Assembly (NCBI RefSeq): GCF_018917435.1
Contig: NZ_JAHLOQ010000028.1
Span: 1 to 44,346, forward strand
Direction of reading: 5' to 3'
DNA: 44,346 nt
Origin: Intestinibacter bartlettii
Lineage (GTDB): Bacteria > Bacillota > Clostridia > Peptostreptococcales > Peptostreptococcaceae
Both the position numbers and the translations under genes were made by a program. Within the stretch, counting starts at the first letter, position 1; each line of letters starts with the position of its first letter. Under the pieces are notes generated by a model. The model ran no database searches, was not told where the DNA came from, and saw nothing but the letters and a program-made list of their open reading frames with translations. Of the stretch, positions 35,367 through 44,232 are shown piece after piece.

Positions 35367-36614
35367 TTAATCTAGTTCATGTAAAAATAGTCCACATCTG
35401 ACTTTTGGCTCAAACCAAGTTGATTTTGCTGGCATTATCTTATTTGCATCAGCAACTGCTATAAGTTCATCAATAGATGTTGGATACATAGCAAATGCAA
35501 CTTCCATATCGTCATTTACTCTTCTCTCTAATTCTTCAAGACCTCTAATTCCTCCAACAAAGTCAATTCTTTTGTCTCGTCTTGGGTCTTTTATTCCTAG
35601 AATATCATCTAATATATTATCTTGTAGTATTGATATATCTAAAGATTGAACTTCATCGTTAACTTTAGTATATTTGTCTCCAAACTCGATTTTATACCAA
35701 TCTCCATCTAAAAACATTCCTACATCACCTTTTTTTTCAGGCTTGTATGGTTTCTTTCCTTCGATTTTTTTAACTTCGAATTTTTGTGCTATTTTATCTA
35801 AAAATTCTTGCTTAGTGTTTCCATTTAAGTCTTTAACAACTCTGTTGTAATCTAAGACTTTTAGATTATCTTGTGGAGCTATCATAGCTATGTAATAATT
35901 AAATTCTTCATCACCTGTATAGTCTGGATTTTCTTTTCTTTTTTCTTTTGCAACATTAACAGCAGATGCTGATCTATGATGACCATCTGCTATGTACAAG
36001 TATGGAATTTTATCAAACTCATCCACAAGTTCTTTTAAATCATTTTCTCTATCAATGCGCCAAACTGTGTGGAATATCCCATCATCACTCATAAAATCGT
36101 ATATTGGAACTTCATTTTTAACGTAGAAATTCACGATTTCGTCTACTTTTTCTCTATTTTTATAAGTAAGAAGAATTGTACCTGTATTTGCATTACAGTA
36201 CTTGATGTGGTTAGTTCTATCTAACTCTTTGTCTGGTTTTGTGTATTCGTGTATTTTTATTACTCCATTGATACTATCATCAACTGATACACATGCCACA
36301 AGACCAATTTGAGCCCTACCATCCATCACTTCTCTATAAATATAGATACATTCTTTTTTTTCTTTTATTAATATATTTTTTTCTCTAAATTTATCTAGGT
36401 TTTCCCTAGCTTTAAGATAAACAGCTTCATCATGTTCATCTACTGTATCATCTAAATCTATCTCAGCTCTATCAATATGGATGAAAGAATACTTATTTCT
36501 TTCACCCATTTGTTTAGCTTCTTCTCTATTCATAACATCATATGGTAGTTCTGCCACCATATCAACATAATTCTTTGCTGGTCTAATTGCCCTAAAAGGT
36601 TTTATAATCGCCAT
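35367..36614 (-). CDS. DUF1015 family protein, partner of the serine pathway
   Basis: 415 residues. IKPFRAIRPAKNYVDMVAELPYDVMNREEA is the DUF1015 N-terminus. YLYIADGHHRSASAVNVA carries a DGHHR motif reminiscent of ParB/Srx-type nucleotide-binding folds such as free serine kinases; that resemblance is by eye. It is the last gene of the operon, 24 bp after serA. No phosphoserine phosphatase is encoded in this window, so DUF1015 is a candidate for the missing step or for control of serine flux. That function is inference. ATG 36614 is preceded by AGGGGGATAATGAG. Confidence 0.87.
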   Translation of the reverse strand: MAIIKPFRAIRPAKNYVDMVAELPYDVMNREEAKQMGERNKYSFIHIDRAEIDLDDTVDEHDEAVYLKARENLDKFREKNILIKEKKECIYIYREVMDGRAQIGLVACVSVDDSINGVIKIHEYTKPDKELDRTNHIKYCNANTGTILLTYKNREKVDEIVNFYVKNEVPIYDFMSDDGIFHTVWRIDRENDLKELVDEFDKIPYLYIADGHHRSASAVNVAKEKRKENPDYTGDEEFNYYIAMIAPQDNLKVLDYNRVVKDLNGNTKQEFLDKIAQKFEVKKIEGKKPYKPEKKGDVGMFLDGDWYKIEFGDKYTKVNDEVQSLDISILQDNILDDILGIKDPRRDKRIDFVGGIRGLEELERRVNDDMEVAFAMYPTSIDELIAVADANKIMPAKSTWFEPKVRCGLFLHELD

Positions 36615-36638
36615 TATCTCATTATCCCCCTAAAAAAT

Positions 36639-37574
36639 TTATAATGCAATTCTTTCATCATCTTGAAAGTATTCAACTATCATATCTACTATTTCTTTGC
36701 TTATTCTGTCTTGAGCTTCAACTGTTGATGCACCTATATGAGGAGTTGGAGACACCATTGGGTGATTAACTAATTCTAGGTTTACTTTAGGTTCGTTTTC
36801 ATAAACATCCATTGCTACTGCTTCTATTTTACCTGCATCTAATGCTTCTATTAAGTCGTGTTCACAGACTAAAGCACCTCTAGCGTTATTTATAAAATAT
36901 ACGCCTTGTTTCATCATATCAAATTCTTTTTTAGTTATTAAATAACCTTTTTCTTTATCATAAGGTATGTGTATTGTTAAGAAATCAGCGTTTGCTAAAA
37001 CTTCTTCAAAACTACAGAATTGATATCTTGGATATCCTTCCATTTTGCCTAATATATCATAATATATTACTTTCATACCTAATGCAGTCGCTAACTTAGC
37101 AACTTCTTTACCTATTCTACCTAAACCTATTATTCCTAATGTTTTTCCAAAGATTTCTGTTCCTATATATTGTTTTTTGTTCCATTCGCCTTCTCTCATA
37201 GTTACATTAGCTATATTTACAAATCTAGCTATTGTTATGATTTGGCCTATTGTAAGTTCTGCTACTGATCTAGTACTTGCACATGGTGTATTCATAACTT
37301 TGATTCCTTTTTTAGTTGCATATTTAACATCTATATTATCAAGTCCTACACCACTTCTTATTATTAATTTAAGTCTTGCATTTCCTTCTAAGGCTTTATC
37401 TATTATTTCTTTAGTGATTTTATTTTTTGAACGGATAACTAAAGCGTCAACATCTTGACACATTAATCCAAGTTCTTCACCATCATAATATTTATCTATT
37501 ACATCAAATCCTAATTGTTTTAAATTTTCTATTTGATCTCTATTCATTCCATCAGCTACTAATATTCTATACAT
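36639..37574 (-). CDS. serA: D-3-phosphoglycerate dehydrogenase
   Basis: 311 residues, the short SerA type without ACT domain. It oxidises 3-phosphoglycerate to 3-phosphohydroxypyruvate, the first step to serine. SGVGLDNIDVKYATKKGIKVMNTP is the substrate loop with the conserved Gly-Val-Gly. LGIIGLGRIGKEVA is the NAD loop, and PHIGASTVEAQDR has the catalytic His. ATG 37574 (MYRILVADG) is 7 nt after GGAGGT; the in-frame ATG at 37580 is too close to it. Located between serC and DUF1015. Confidence 0.93.
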   Translation of the reverse strand: MYRILVADGMNRDQIENLKQLGFDVIDKYYDGEELGLMCQDVDALVIRSKNKITKEIIDKALEGNARLKLIIRSGVGLDNIDVKYATKKGIKVMNTPCASTRSVAELTIGQIITIARFVNIANVTMREGEWNKKQYIGTEIFGKTLGIIGLGRIGKEVAKLATALGMKVIYYDILGKMEGYPRYQFCSFEEVLANADFLTIHIPYDKEKGYLITKKEFDMMKQGVYFINNARGALVCEHDLIEALDAGKIEAVAMDVYENEPKVNLELVNHPMVSPTPHIGASTVEAQDRISKEIVDMIVEYFQDDERIAL

Positions 37575-37680
37575 TTTCATACCTCCAAAATCCCTTTTTA
37601 TTTTTTCGCTTTAATATTCATAATTATTCATATCTTAGTAAATTCTAGTTTCTTACTTTACAAAAACTTACTATTTTTAA

Positions 37681-38751
37681 CTAAAATCCTAATATTTCGT
37701 CAATATTTTTTAACAAATCTCTTACGTCTTCTTCTGTATAATCTCCCATATGTGAAATTCTAAATGTTTTATCTTTTAATTCACCGTATCCATTTGCAAT
37801 TAAATAACCACGTTTTTGTAATTCTTCATTTAATTTAGATACATCTATGTTTTGAGTATTTTTTACTACTGTTAAAGTGTTTGATAAGTGATTTTTATCT
37901 GTAAAGATTTCGAAGTGTTCCTCAGCCCAATTTCTAACGATTTTAGCCATGTTTTCATGTCTTTTAAATCTGTTTTCTAGGCCTTCTTTTAAGATTTTTT
38001 CTAATTGATAATTTAAAGCGAACATGTGTGAAAGAGATGGAGTTGAAGGGTATTGATAATTTTTCTTTTTGATATACTCATACATTGCGAGTAAATCAAA
38101 ATAAACTCCTCGATTTGGTACTTTTTCGGCTCTTTTTCTAGCCTTTTCAGAAAATGTACAAAGTGACATACCAGGTGGTAAGCCAATTGCTTTTTGAACT
38201 GATGTAATGCAAATATCTATTCCAATTTCATCGACGGGGATTTTAATTCCTCCCGCTGAACTAACTGTATCTACACAGTAGACTACATCATCATATTTTT
38301 TTAGGATTTGACCAATATCTTCTATTGAATTTCTTATGCCTGTAGAAGTCTCATTATGAGTTACAGTTATTAAATCATATTTGCCAGTTGCAAGTACCTT
38401 ATCGACCATTTCTGGCTCTATAGCGTGACCTAATTCAACTTTAAATAAATCTGTTGGAACACCATTTGTTATACCCATTTTGTGCCATCGATCTCCAAAT
38501 GAACCACAGGAGAATACAGCTGCTCTTTTTGATGTACAACATCGAATGGAGCCTTCCATTAAGCCAGTACCGGAGGATGTTGATAATAATATTTCATTAT
38601 CAGTATAGAATAATTTTTTAGCTTTTTCAGTTATGCTTTTTTGAAGTTCTGATGCTTCTTTACTTCTATGACTAATAACTGGTGTAGCCATTTGTTCTAA
38701 AACATCTTCACTAACGTCTATAGGTCCTGGTATAAATAATTTTTTACTCAT
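37681..38751 (-). CDS. serC: Class V aminotransferase, phosphoserine aminotransferase-like
   Basis: 356 residues. The fold-type I PLP enzyme is seen in KLFIPGPIDVSEDVLEQM, SSGTGLMEGSIRC (phosphate-binding), CVDTVSSAGGI with the PLP Asp, and SVQKAIGLPPG with the PLP Lys. In sequence it resembles the alanine-glyoxylate/serine-pyruvate class as well as SerC, but its place before serA makes phosphoserine formation from 3-phosphohydroxypyruvate and glutamate the likely job. SD AAAGGAGG precedes ATG 38751. Confidence 0.9.
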   Translation of the reverse strand: MSKKLFIPGPIDVSEDVLEQMATPVISHRSKEASELQKSITEKAKKLFYTDNEILLSTSSGTGLMEGSIRCCTSKRAAVFSCGSFGDRWHKMGITNGVPTDLFKVELGHAIEPEMVDKVLATGKYDLITVTHNETSTGIRNSIEDIGQILKKYDDVVYCVDTVSSAGGIKIPVDEIGIDICITSVQKAIGLPPGMSLCTFSEKARKRAEKVPNRGVYFDLLAMYEYIKKKNYQYPSTPSLSHMFALNYQLEKILKEGLENRFKRHENMAKIVRNWAEEHFEIFTDKNHLSNTLTVVKNTQNIDVSKLNEELQKRGYLIANGYGELKDKTFRISHMGDYTEEDVRDLLKNIDEILGF

Positions 38752-38820
38752 AATAAGCCTCCTTTCTTAAATAGTTTAATTTTTAATTATCAAAATAATA
38801 ATTAACTTTATTTAATATTT

Positions 38821-38849
38821 ATAGTATGTTTTTTTCCTTTATTTGTCAA
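38821..38849 (-). promoter_or_regulatory. Promoter of the serC-serA-DUF1015 operon
   Basis: On the minus strand consensus TTGACA (38844-38849), 17 bp, TACTAT (38821-38826). No T-box or riboswitch motif is visible in the 70-nt leader. The rest of 38850-39219 is AT-rich, with a GTTTGCAAAC palindrome at 38938-38947 of unknown meaning. Confidence 0.78.
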
Positions 38850-39219
38850 TATCTTTATTAATTTCATATATATAATTTTTTTCATATGTCATCTTTTTTA
38901 GAATATTATTCTATCTATATATAAAATTATACGACAGTTTGCAAACATTGATTCAAATTCACGAATGATAATTTGCAATTTTTATTTAAAATAAAAGAAA
39001 AACATATTTAACGGCATTTTATATAATGTCTATAATTATTTCCACTTTTACTTAAACTATTCGTTCCATTAGTTTTTATTTAGATTTTTTTAATTTAACT
39101 TAACCATCCAAACAATTTTTTCTATTTTAAAAGCATTAGATATACTGATACTTATCTCCAAAATATGGTATATTATATTAAAACTATTTTTAAGTTTAAA
39201 TAATCTGGGGGTATCAAAT

Positions 39220-39888
39220 ATGAAAAACAAAAAAATTGCAGTAATAGCAGGCACACCTGTAGACACTCAAATGGGGGTTGATTTTCTAAAATCTAAGGGA
39301 CTAGATGCTTTTTCTTATCCAGTTTCACAAAATCCAAGAAAACAATTATTATTTCAAACCCTTCCTACTGAGGAACGAAAAGATTCGATTTTAAAATTAA
39401 TATCTAGAATTAAAGATGACGGCATGGATGCAATTTTTGTTTATTGCAATTCCCTAAGCGCTACTATTGATTTTCACGAGTTAGCTACTTTAGCAAATAT
39501 ATACATAGTAACTCCACTTGATGTTTATGAGTTTTTAGCTAATAAATACAATCATTTGGGGCTTATTTGTGCCAATAACCAAGCTACTGGTGGAATCGAA
39601 AAAATAATTGTCAACAAAAATCCTAAATGTACAGTCGTTGGCATAGGTTCAATGACATTAGTTGATAACGTAGAAGCAAAAAAACATCCTATAAAAATAA
39701 TCCAAGACAATCATTTAGAAGATATTCTTGAATTTTTCGAAGGAATAAATGTAGAAGCTCTTATTTTAGGATGTACTCACTTCCCTTATTTTGAAGAAGA
39801 ATTAAAATCATTAACTATCTTAAATGTAATAAATCCTGCAGAAAAAATGTACGACTTTTTATGCGATAGTTTCAACAGTAGTATTTAA
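39220..39888 (+). CDS. Aspartate/glutamate racemase superfamily protein
   Basis: 222 residues. The two catalytic-type cysteines are in IFVYCNSLS (about 87) and ILGCTHFPYFEEEL (near 187), the signature pair of cofactor-independent racemases. GTPVDTQMGVDFL is the N-terminal strand-loop. Overall it is shorter than MurI (about 260), so a dedicated aspartate or other amino-acid racemase is as likely as glutamate racemase. SD GGGGGT precedes ATG 39220. Confidence 0.85.
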   Translation: MKNKKIAVIAGTPVDTQMGVDFLKSKGLDAFSYPVSQNPRKQLLFQTLPTEERKDSILKLISRIKDDGMDAIFVYCNSLSATIDFHELATLANIYIVTPLDVYEFLANKYNHLGLICANNQATGGIEKIIVNKNPKCTVVGIGSMTLVDNVEAKKHPIKIIQDNHLEDILEFFEGINVEALILGCTHFPYFEEELKSLTILNVINPAEKMYDFLCDSFNSSI

Positions 39889-39999
39889 AATAAATTCATA
39901 ACTGATTCAAATTCTTTAGATACAGTTTTGAGTAAATCAACTTACACTAGGTTATAATTATAAATATGGTTAACTTTGTTAATAGAAAGGGAGATAAAT

Positions 40000-40512
40000 A
40001 TGAAATATAAAGTATTAAAAAAGCAAAATAGCTCAAAGACTTGTCTTGTATGTGGTGTTAAAAACGATTTAGGTCTAAAGGCTCGTTTTTATCAATTAGA
40101 AAATGGAGAATTAGCCTCTATTTTTAATTCCAAAGAGTTTCACCAAAGCTACCCTGGCAGAGTTCATGGCGGAATTTCTGCAGCAATCTTGGATGAGACT
40201 ATTGGACGAGCAATCAGTGTTAGCGATGAGACTGTTTGGGGAGTTACAGGAAGCCTAGAACTAAGATATAAAAAACCAGTTCCAATCGATTGTGACATAA
40301 TAACAGTTGCTAGAGTTACTAGAGATACTAGAAAATTATTTGAAGGCGAAGGTGAAATAATCCTTCCTAATGGTGAAATCGCCGTTACTGCAAAGGCAAA
40401 ATACGTAAAAATGCCTATTTATCAAATAGCCGATGAATGTGATATGGCAGAAGAATGGATTCCTATTCCGGATGATGAACCTGTTGAATATATTGAAATT
40501 CCAGGAAGATAA
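40000..40512 (+). CDS. Hotdog-fold (PaaI-like) thioesterase
   Basis: 170 residues. TCLVCGVKNDLGL is the Cys-containing N-terminus common in this family. GRVHGGISAAILDETIGRAI is the HGG active-site helix of PaaI-like acyl-CoA thioesterases. LELRYKKPVPID is the following beta strand. The acidic C-terminus is extra. The substrate acyl-CoA is unknown. ATG 40000 is chosen because AAAGGGAG lies just upstream; an in-frame start at 39976 would add eight residues and lacks SD support. Confidence 0.9.
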   Translation: MKYKVLKKQNSSKTCLVCGVKNDLGLKARFYQLENGELASIFNSKEFHQSYPGRVHGGISAAILDETIGRAISVSDETVWGVTGSLELRYKKPVPIDCDIITVARVTRDTRKLFEGEGEIILPNGEIAVTAKAKYVKMPIYQIADECDMAEEWIPIPDDEPVEYIEIPGR

Positions 40513-40570
40513 TAAGCCAAAAATTATAAATTATCAACAAACCAGATAATATATAATTTACTTACAATAA

Positions 40571-40622
40571 AAAAAGTAAGACGTAACTTAAAATATAATA
40601 TATTTTGAGCTACGTCTTTTTT
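40571..40622 (+). terminator. Terminator after the thioesterase gene
   Basis: AAGACGTA (40578-40585) pairs with TACGTCTT (40611-40618), with AAAATAT/ATATTTT pairing inside, then a T run. Confidence 0.85.
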
Positions 40623-40720
40623 ACTTTCAAGTAAATATATTCATATAAAAGGAAGTCACTCAAACGACGTAGAATTAAATTATTATATGCTATTAAATAA
40701 ACTATTTCATTATAAATTTA

Positions 40721-40749
40721 TTAATCACCTTAATTTTTAAAAATATAAT
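40721..40749 (+). promoter_or_regulatory. Candidate promoter of the YbjN-like trio
   Basis: TTAATC (40721-40726), 17 bp, perfect TATAAT (40744-40749), 33 bp before the first start codon. The -35 is poor. Confidence 0.4.
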
Positions 40750-40782
40750 TTCATATAAGTTATAAAAGGAGGGAAATAAAAA

Positions 40783-41217
40783 ATGAGCTTTTTTCTAAAA
40801 AAATCCCAACTAACAAATGAGCTAGATAATATAAATTTTTTACATTCATTTGATGTTATTCAAGATGATGATAATACACTTTTTTTAAAAACAGTTCAAA
40901 AAATTGATAATACAGAAGATAACTGTGTAATATGTTTAATCCTAGAAAATAACCGTGCCTACAGTCTAATCAACTACTCCATTGCAAAACTAGTTAATCA
41001 CGATAAAAAAGAAATGATGCTTAATTTATTAAACAAACTTAATAGTGACAGTTTAATCCTAAAATACACTCTAGATGAAGACTATTTTATCAATGCATCG
41101 ATAAGCTATATCGGTGTAAATGATTTTGATGCCGAAGAATTTGTAAATTTAATATGGATTGGATATCAAGGCATATCAAAAACATACCCAGATATAATGA
41201 AAGCCTTATGGTGTTAA
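40783..41217 (+). CDS. YbjN-like domain protein, paralogue 1 of 3
   Basis: 144 residues. The layout resembles the YbjN / type III secretion chaperone-like fold: FDVIQDDDNTLFLKT, VICLILENNRAYSLINYSIAKL, LNLLNKLNSDSLILKYTLDEDYFINASISYIGV and a final helix IGYQGISKTYPDIMKAL. The function of such stand-alone proteins is not known. It is the most diverged of three tandem copies and has a basic start of its own (MSFFLKKSQ). SD AAAAGGAGGGAAA precedes ATG 40783. Assignment to YbjN is by pattern and not certain. Confidence 0.78.
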   Translation: MSFFLKKSQLTNELDNINFLHSFDVIQDDDNTLFLKTVQKIDNTEDNCVICLILENNRAYSLINYSIAKLVNHDKKEMMLNLLNKLNSDSLILKYTLDEDYFINASISYIGVNDFDAEEFVNLIWIGYQGISKTYPDIMKALWC

Positions 41218-41248
41218 GATTTTCTATTCTATAAAAGGAGGAATATAT

Positions 41249-41680
41249 ATGGACTTTGAAAAAAGAAAGTTTGAAGTTATGGATGCTTTGAGAGATGCAG
41301 ACCTTCTAGAGTCCTTCGATATACTAGAAGATGATAAACAAGCACTGCTTTTAAGAACCTACCAACAAATCGATGAATCAAAAGCACATTGCATCATCTC
41401 AATTATCATGTCTAGTGATAGTGCCTACAGTTTAATTTACTATATTTTCGCCAAACTTGCTGAATGTGATAAAAAAGCTTCTATAATAGAATTTTTAAAT
41501 AATCTAAACAATAATAATGTCCTTATGAAATATTACATTGATGATGAAAACCATATAGTCGGAAATATTAACTATATCGGTTTAGATAAAAATTTTAATA
41601 GCTCCGAATTTGTGAGTTTAATGGAAATTGGTTTTAGTGAAATTATCGATACATATGCTAAAATCAATAAACTAATTTAG
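41249..41680 (+). CDS. YbjN-like domain protein, paralogue 2 of 3
   Basis: 143 residues, clearly paralogous to the next gene: both begin MDF, then KVMxAxRDADLLESFDIL (here MDALRDADLLESFDILEDD). Conserved blocks AYSLIYYIFAKL, FLNNLNNNNVLMKYYIDDE and NINYIGLDK follow. SD AAAAGGAGGAA precedes ATG 41249; it starts 31 bp after paralogue 1. Cytosolic, with no signal peptide or membrane span. Confidence 0.8.
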   Translation: MDFEKRKFEVMDALRDADLLESFDILEDDKQALLLRTYQQIDESKAHCIISIIMSSDSAYSLIYYIFAKLAECDKKASIIEFLNNLNNNNVLMKYYIDDENHIVGNINYIGLDKNFNSSEFVSLMEIGFSEIIDTYAKINKLI

Positions 41681-41691
41681 GGGGAATAACT

Positions 41692-42123
41692 ATGGATTTT
41701 GATACTAAAAAACTAAAAGTTATGGGTGCAATGAGGGACGCCGATCTTTTGGAATCATTTGATATTTTACAAGACGACGATGATGCTTTATGTCTACAGT
41801 CGTCTCAACAAGTTGATGAATCTGGTGCAACATGCGTAATTTCTGTGATACTACTCCCAAACAGAGCCTATAGCCTAATTTACTACTCTATTGCTAAACT
41901 AAGCAATCCAGCAAAAAAGGATGCTTTACTCAATATTTTAAATGATTTAAATGAAAATAGCTTACTAGTCAGATATTATATAAGTTCTAATAATTGTATA
42001 TATGGAGCCGTAAATTACATCGGTGTTGCAAGAACATTTAGTAGCACAGAATTTATACATATATTAAAAATCGGATATCGTGATGTGCTAGAATCTTATC
42101 ATACAATTATAAATTCTATTTAA
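41692..42123 (+). CDS. YbjN-like domain protein, paralogue 3 of 3
   Basis: 143 residues. MGAMRDADLLESFDILQDD, CVISVILLPNRAYSLIYYSIAKL, ILNDLNENSLLVRYYI and AVNYIGVA repeat the pattern of the previous two. SD TAGGGGGAATAA precedes ATG 41692, only 11 bp after the previous stop, so the trio is one operon. It ends next to the convergent ftsH terminator. Confidence 0.8.
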   Translation: MDFDTKKLKVMGAMRDADLLESFDILQDDDDALCLQSSQQVDESGATCVISVILLPNRAYSLIYYSIAKLSNPAKKDALLNILNDLNENSLLVRYYISSNNCIYGAVNYIGVARTFSSTEFIHILKIGYRDVLESYHTIINSI

Positions 42124-42140
42124 ATAATACGATTATATAT

Positions 42141-42191
42141 ACTTATCCACAATTTTAAAATGAATATAATTTCCTATGTGTTATAAAAAAA
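42141..42191. repeat. 51-bp intergenic repeat, copy C, with DnaA-box-like TTATCCACA
   Basis: Best match to copy B. TTATCCACA is at 42143-42151, then the AATTTCCTATGTGTTATAAA core. It overlaps the A-run that is the T-tract of the ftsH terminator on the minus strand. Confidence 0.75.
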
Positions 42192-42220
42192 AAACTGGAT
42201 TTTAAAAATCCAGCTTTTTT
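42185..42220 (-). terminator. Terminator after ftsH
   Basis: On the minus strand CTGGATTTT-TA-AAAATCCAG followed by about ten T residues. Confidence 0.9.
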
Positions 42221-42233
42221 ATTTTATATATAA

Positions 42234-44174
42234 TTATTTATTATCTTTGTCTAAATCTACTTTGTTATCTACTTCGACATCTATTTTCTTTTCAAGAGTT
42301 AAACCTTCATCAACTGTTTGGAACTCACTTCCTTCAATAACGACTTCTTTTTCTGATGTAGTAGTTTCTTTATTTTCATCTACTTTGTCAGAAGATTTTT
42401 CTCCGTTTAAGATTTCCATAAATTCCTCACCTGTGATTGTTTCTCTTTCAAGTAAGTATTTAGATATTTCATGTAGTTTTTCTTCGTTTTCTTTAAGTAT
42501 ATTCATAGCTTTTTTATGAGCTGATTTTATTATACTTAAGACTTCTTGGTCAATTTTAGTTGAAGTTTCTGGTGAACAGGTAAGAGATGCATCTCCTCCT
42601 AGATATTGATTTGTCACTGTTTCAAGTGCCATCATATCAAAGTCATCACTCATACCATATCTTGTTACCATTGCTCTAGCTATCTTAGTAGCTTGTTCAA
42701 TATCATTTGATGCTCCTGTTGTAAATGAGCCAAATATTAATTCCTCTGCTGCACGTCCTCCAGTGAAAGTAGCAATCTTATTAAAGGCTTCTTGTTTTGT
42801 CATTAGGACTTTTTCACCTTCATCAACTTGCATTGTATATCCAAGTGCTCCTGAAGTACGAGGGATTATTGTTATCTTGTGTACTGGTGCAGATTCTGTT
42901 TGTTTTGCTGCAACAAGTGCATGTCCAACTTCGTGGTATGCAATTATTGATTTTTCTCTTTGAGATATAACTGCTCCCTTTCTTTGATAACCAGCTATTA
43001 CAACTTCTACACTTTCTTCTAAGTCTTCTTGTAGAACTTGATGTCTTCCCATCTTAACAGCTCTTAATGCACCTTCGTTAATTATATTGGCAAGTTCAGC
43101 ACCACTTGCTCCTGCTGTAGCTCTAGCAATTGCATTGTAGTCGATATCTTTTGCCATGTGAACACCTTTTGCATGTACTTTAAGTATTGCTTCACGACCA
43201 GCTAAGTCTGGAAGTTCTACAGGTATACGTCTATCAAAACGACCTGGTCTAAGTAATGCTTTGTCTAATGAGTCTGGTCTATTTGTTGCTGCTAATATAA
43301 CAACACCTTTTTTACCATCGAAACCATCCATCTCAGTAAGAAGTTGGTTAAGAGTTTGTTCTCTTTCGTCATTTCCTCCTGGCATACCAGTGTCACGTTT
43401 TTTACCTATTGTGTCTATTTCATCTATAAATACTATACATGGAGCTTTTTCGTTAGCTTGTTTAAATAAATCTCTAACTTTTGCAGCACCCATACCTACG
43501 AACATTTCAACAAATTCAGATCCTGAAATTGAGAAGAATGGAACTTTTGCTTCACCTGCTACTGCTTTTGCAAGCAATGTCTTACCTGTTCCTGGAGGTC
43601 CTACAAGTAATGCACCTTTTGGCATTATAGCACCTATTTCTTCATATTTTTTAGGGTTATGAAGGAAGTCTACTATTTCAGTAAGGGCTTCTTTCGCTTC
43701 ATCTTGGCCAGCTACATCGGCAAAAGTTTTACCTGTCTGTGCCTCAACATAGACTTTAGCGTTACTCTTACCAAATTGCATTGCATTTGAGGCTCCACCA
43801 AGTCTTTTTGTCATTGATTTCATAAGCCAATTTCCTATAAATAGGAATATTGCAAGTGGTAATATCCAGCTTACTATAAAGTTGACTATCCATGAGTTTT
43901 CGTCTGTAACTTGTTTTGTAAACTTAACATTATTGTCTTGTAAAGTCTTAACTAAATCTGGATTTTCAACATATCCTGTATAATATGATTTTTTATTTTG
44001 TTTTTCATTTTGTCCATTCTTTTTTAAAGTGTACACAATTTCAGTGTCACTCATTTCTACTTGATCTACATTCCCTGATTCAACTTGTGTTAAAAACGTA
44101 CTATAATCCACTTCTTCATATATTCGGGAATTTATGCTTGGTAAGAATAAACTATTTAACATTACAACAAGCAA
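42234..44174 (-). CDS. ftsH: ATP-dependent zinc metalloprotease FtsH, 5' end interrupted by an IS
   Basis: Membrane AAA+ protease for quality control. The visible 646 residues contain a periplasmic-type loop, a second membrane span (about 97-118), Walker A GPPGTGKT (192-199), Walker B IDEID (250-254), the SRH region RPGRFDRR and the zinc site HEVGH (414-418). The frame continues upstream of the nominal TTG (44174) as KEKNKPKHFNYFNFFLIL, which is the normal cytosolic tip and first membrane span. At about 44232 it runs into an IS3-type end with no start codon. The native start and promoter are therefore separated from the gene. It may be non-functional, expressed from TTG 44174 with a shortened first span, or an assembly artefact. 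Confidence 0.92.
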   Translation of the reverse strand: MLVVMLNSLFLPSINSRIYEEVDYSTFLTQVESGNVDQVEMSDTEIVYTLKKNGQNEKQNKKSYYTGYVENPDLVKTLQDNNVKFTKQVTDENSWIVNFIVSWILPLAIFLFIGNWLMKSMTKRLGGASNAMQFGKSNAKVYVEAQTGKTFADVAGQDEAKEALTEIVDFLHNPKKYEEIGAIMPKGALLVGPPGTGKTLLAKAVAGEAKVPFFSISGSEFVEMFVGMGAAKVRDLFKQANEKAPCIVFIDEIDTIGKKRDTGMPGGNDEREQTLNQLLTEMDGFDGKKGVVILAATNRPDSLDKALLRPGRFDRRIPVELPDLAGREAILKVHAKGVHMAKDIDYNAIARATAGASGAELANIINEGALRAVKMGRHQVLQEDLEESVEVVIAGYQRKGAVISQREKSIIAYHEVGHALVAAKQTESAPVHKITIIPRTSGALGYTMQVDEGEKVLMTKQEAFNKIATFTGGRAAEELIFGSFTTGASNDIEQATKIARAMVTRYGMSDDFDMMALETVTNQYLGGDASLTCSPETSTKIDQEVLSIIKSAHKKAMNILKENEEKLHEISKYLLERETITGEEFMEILNGEKSSDKVDENKETTTSEKEVVIEGSEFQTVDEGLTLEKKIDVEVDNKVDLDKDNK

Positions 44175-44232
44175 TAATATTAAAAAGAAGTTAAAATAAT
44201 TAAAATGTTTTGGTTTGTTTTTTTCTTTAAAA

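Noticed and set aside
38752-39219. T-box or other amino-acid riboswitch upstream of the serine operon
   Set aside because: No T-box sequence or leader terminator; the promoter is only about 70 nt from the start codon.
29368-42151. Replication origin, because of perfect DnaA-box-like TTATCCACA sites (29368, 31602, 42143)
   Set aside because: The sites are kilobases apart, not clustered, and no dnaA, dnaN or unwinding element lies near them.
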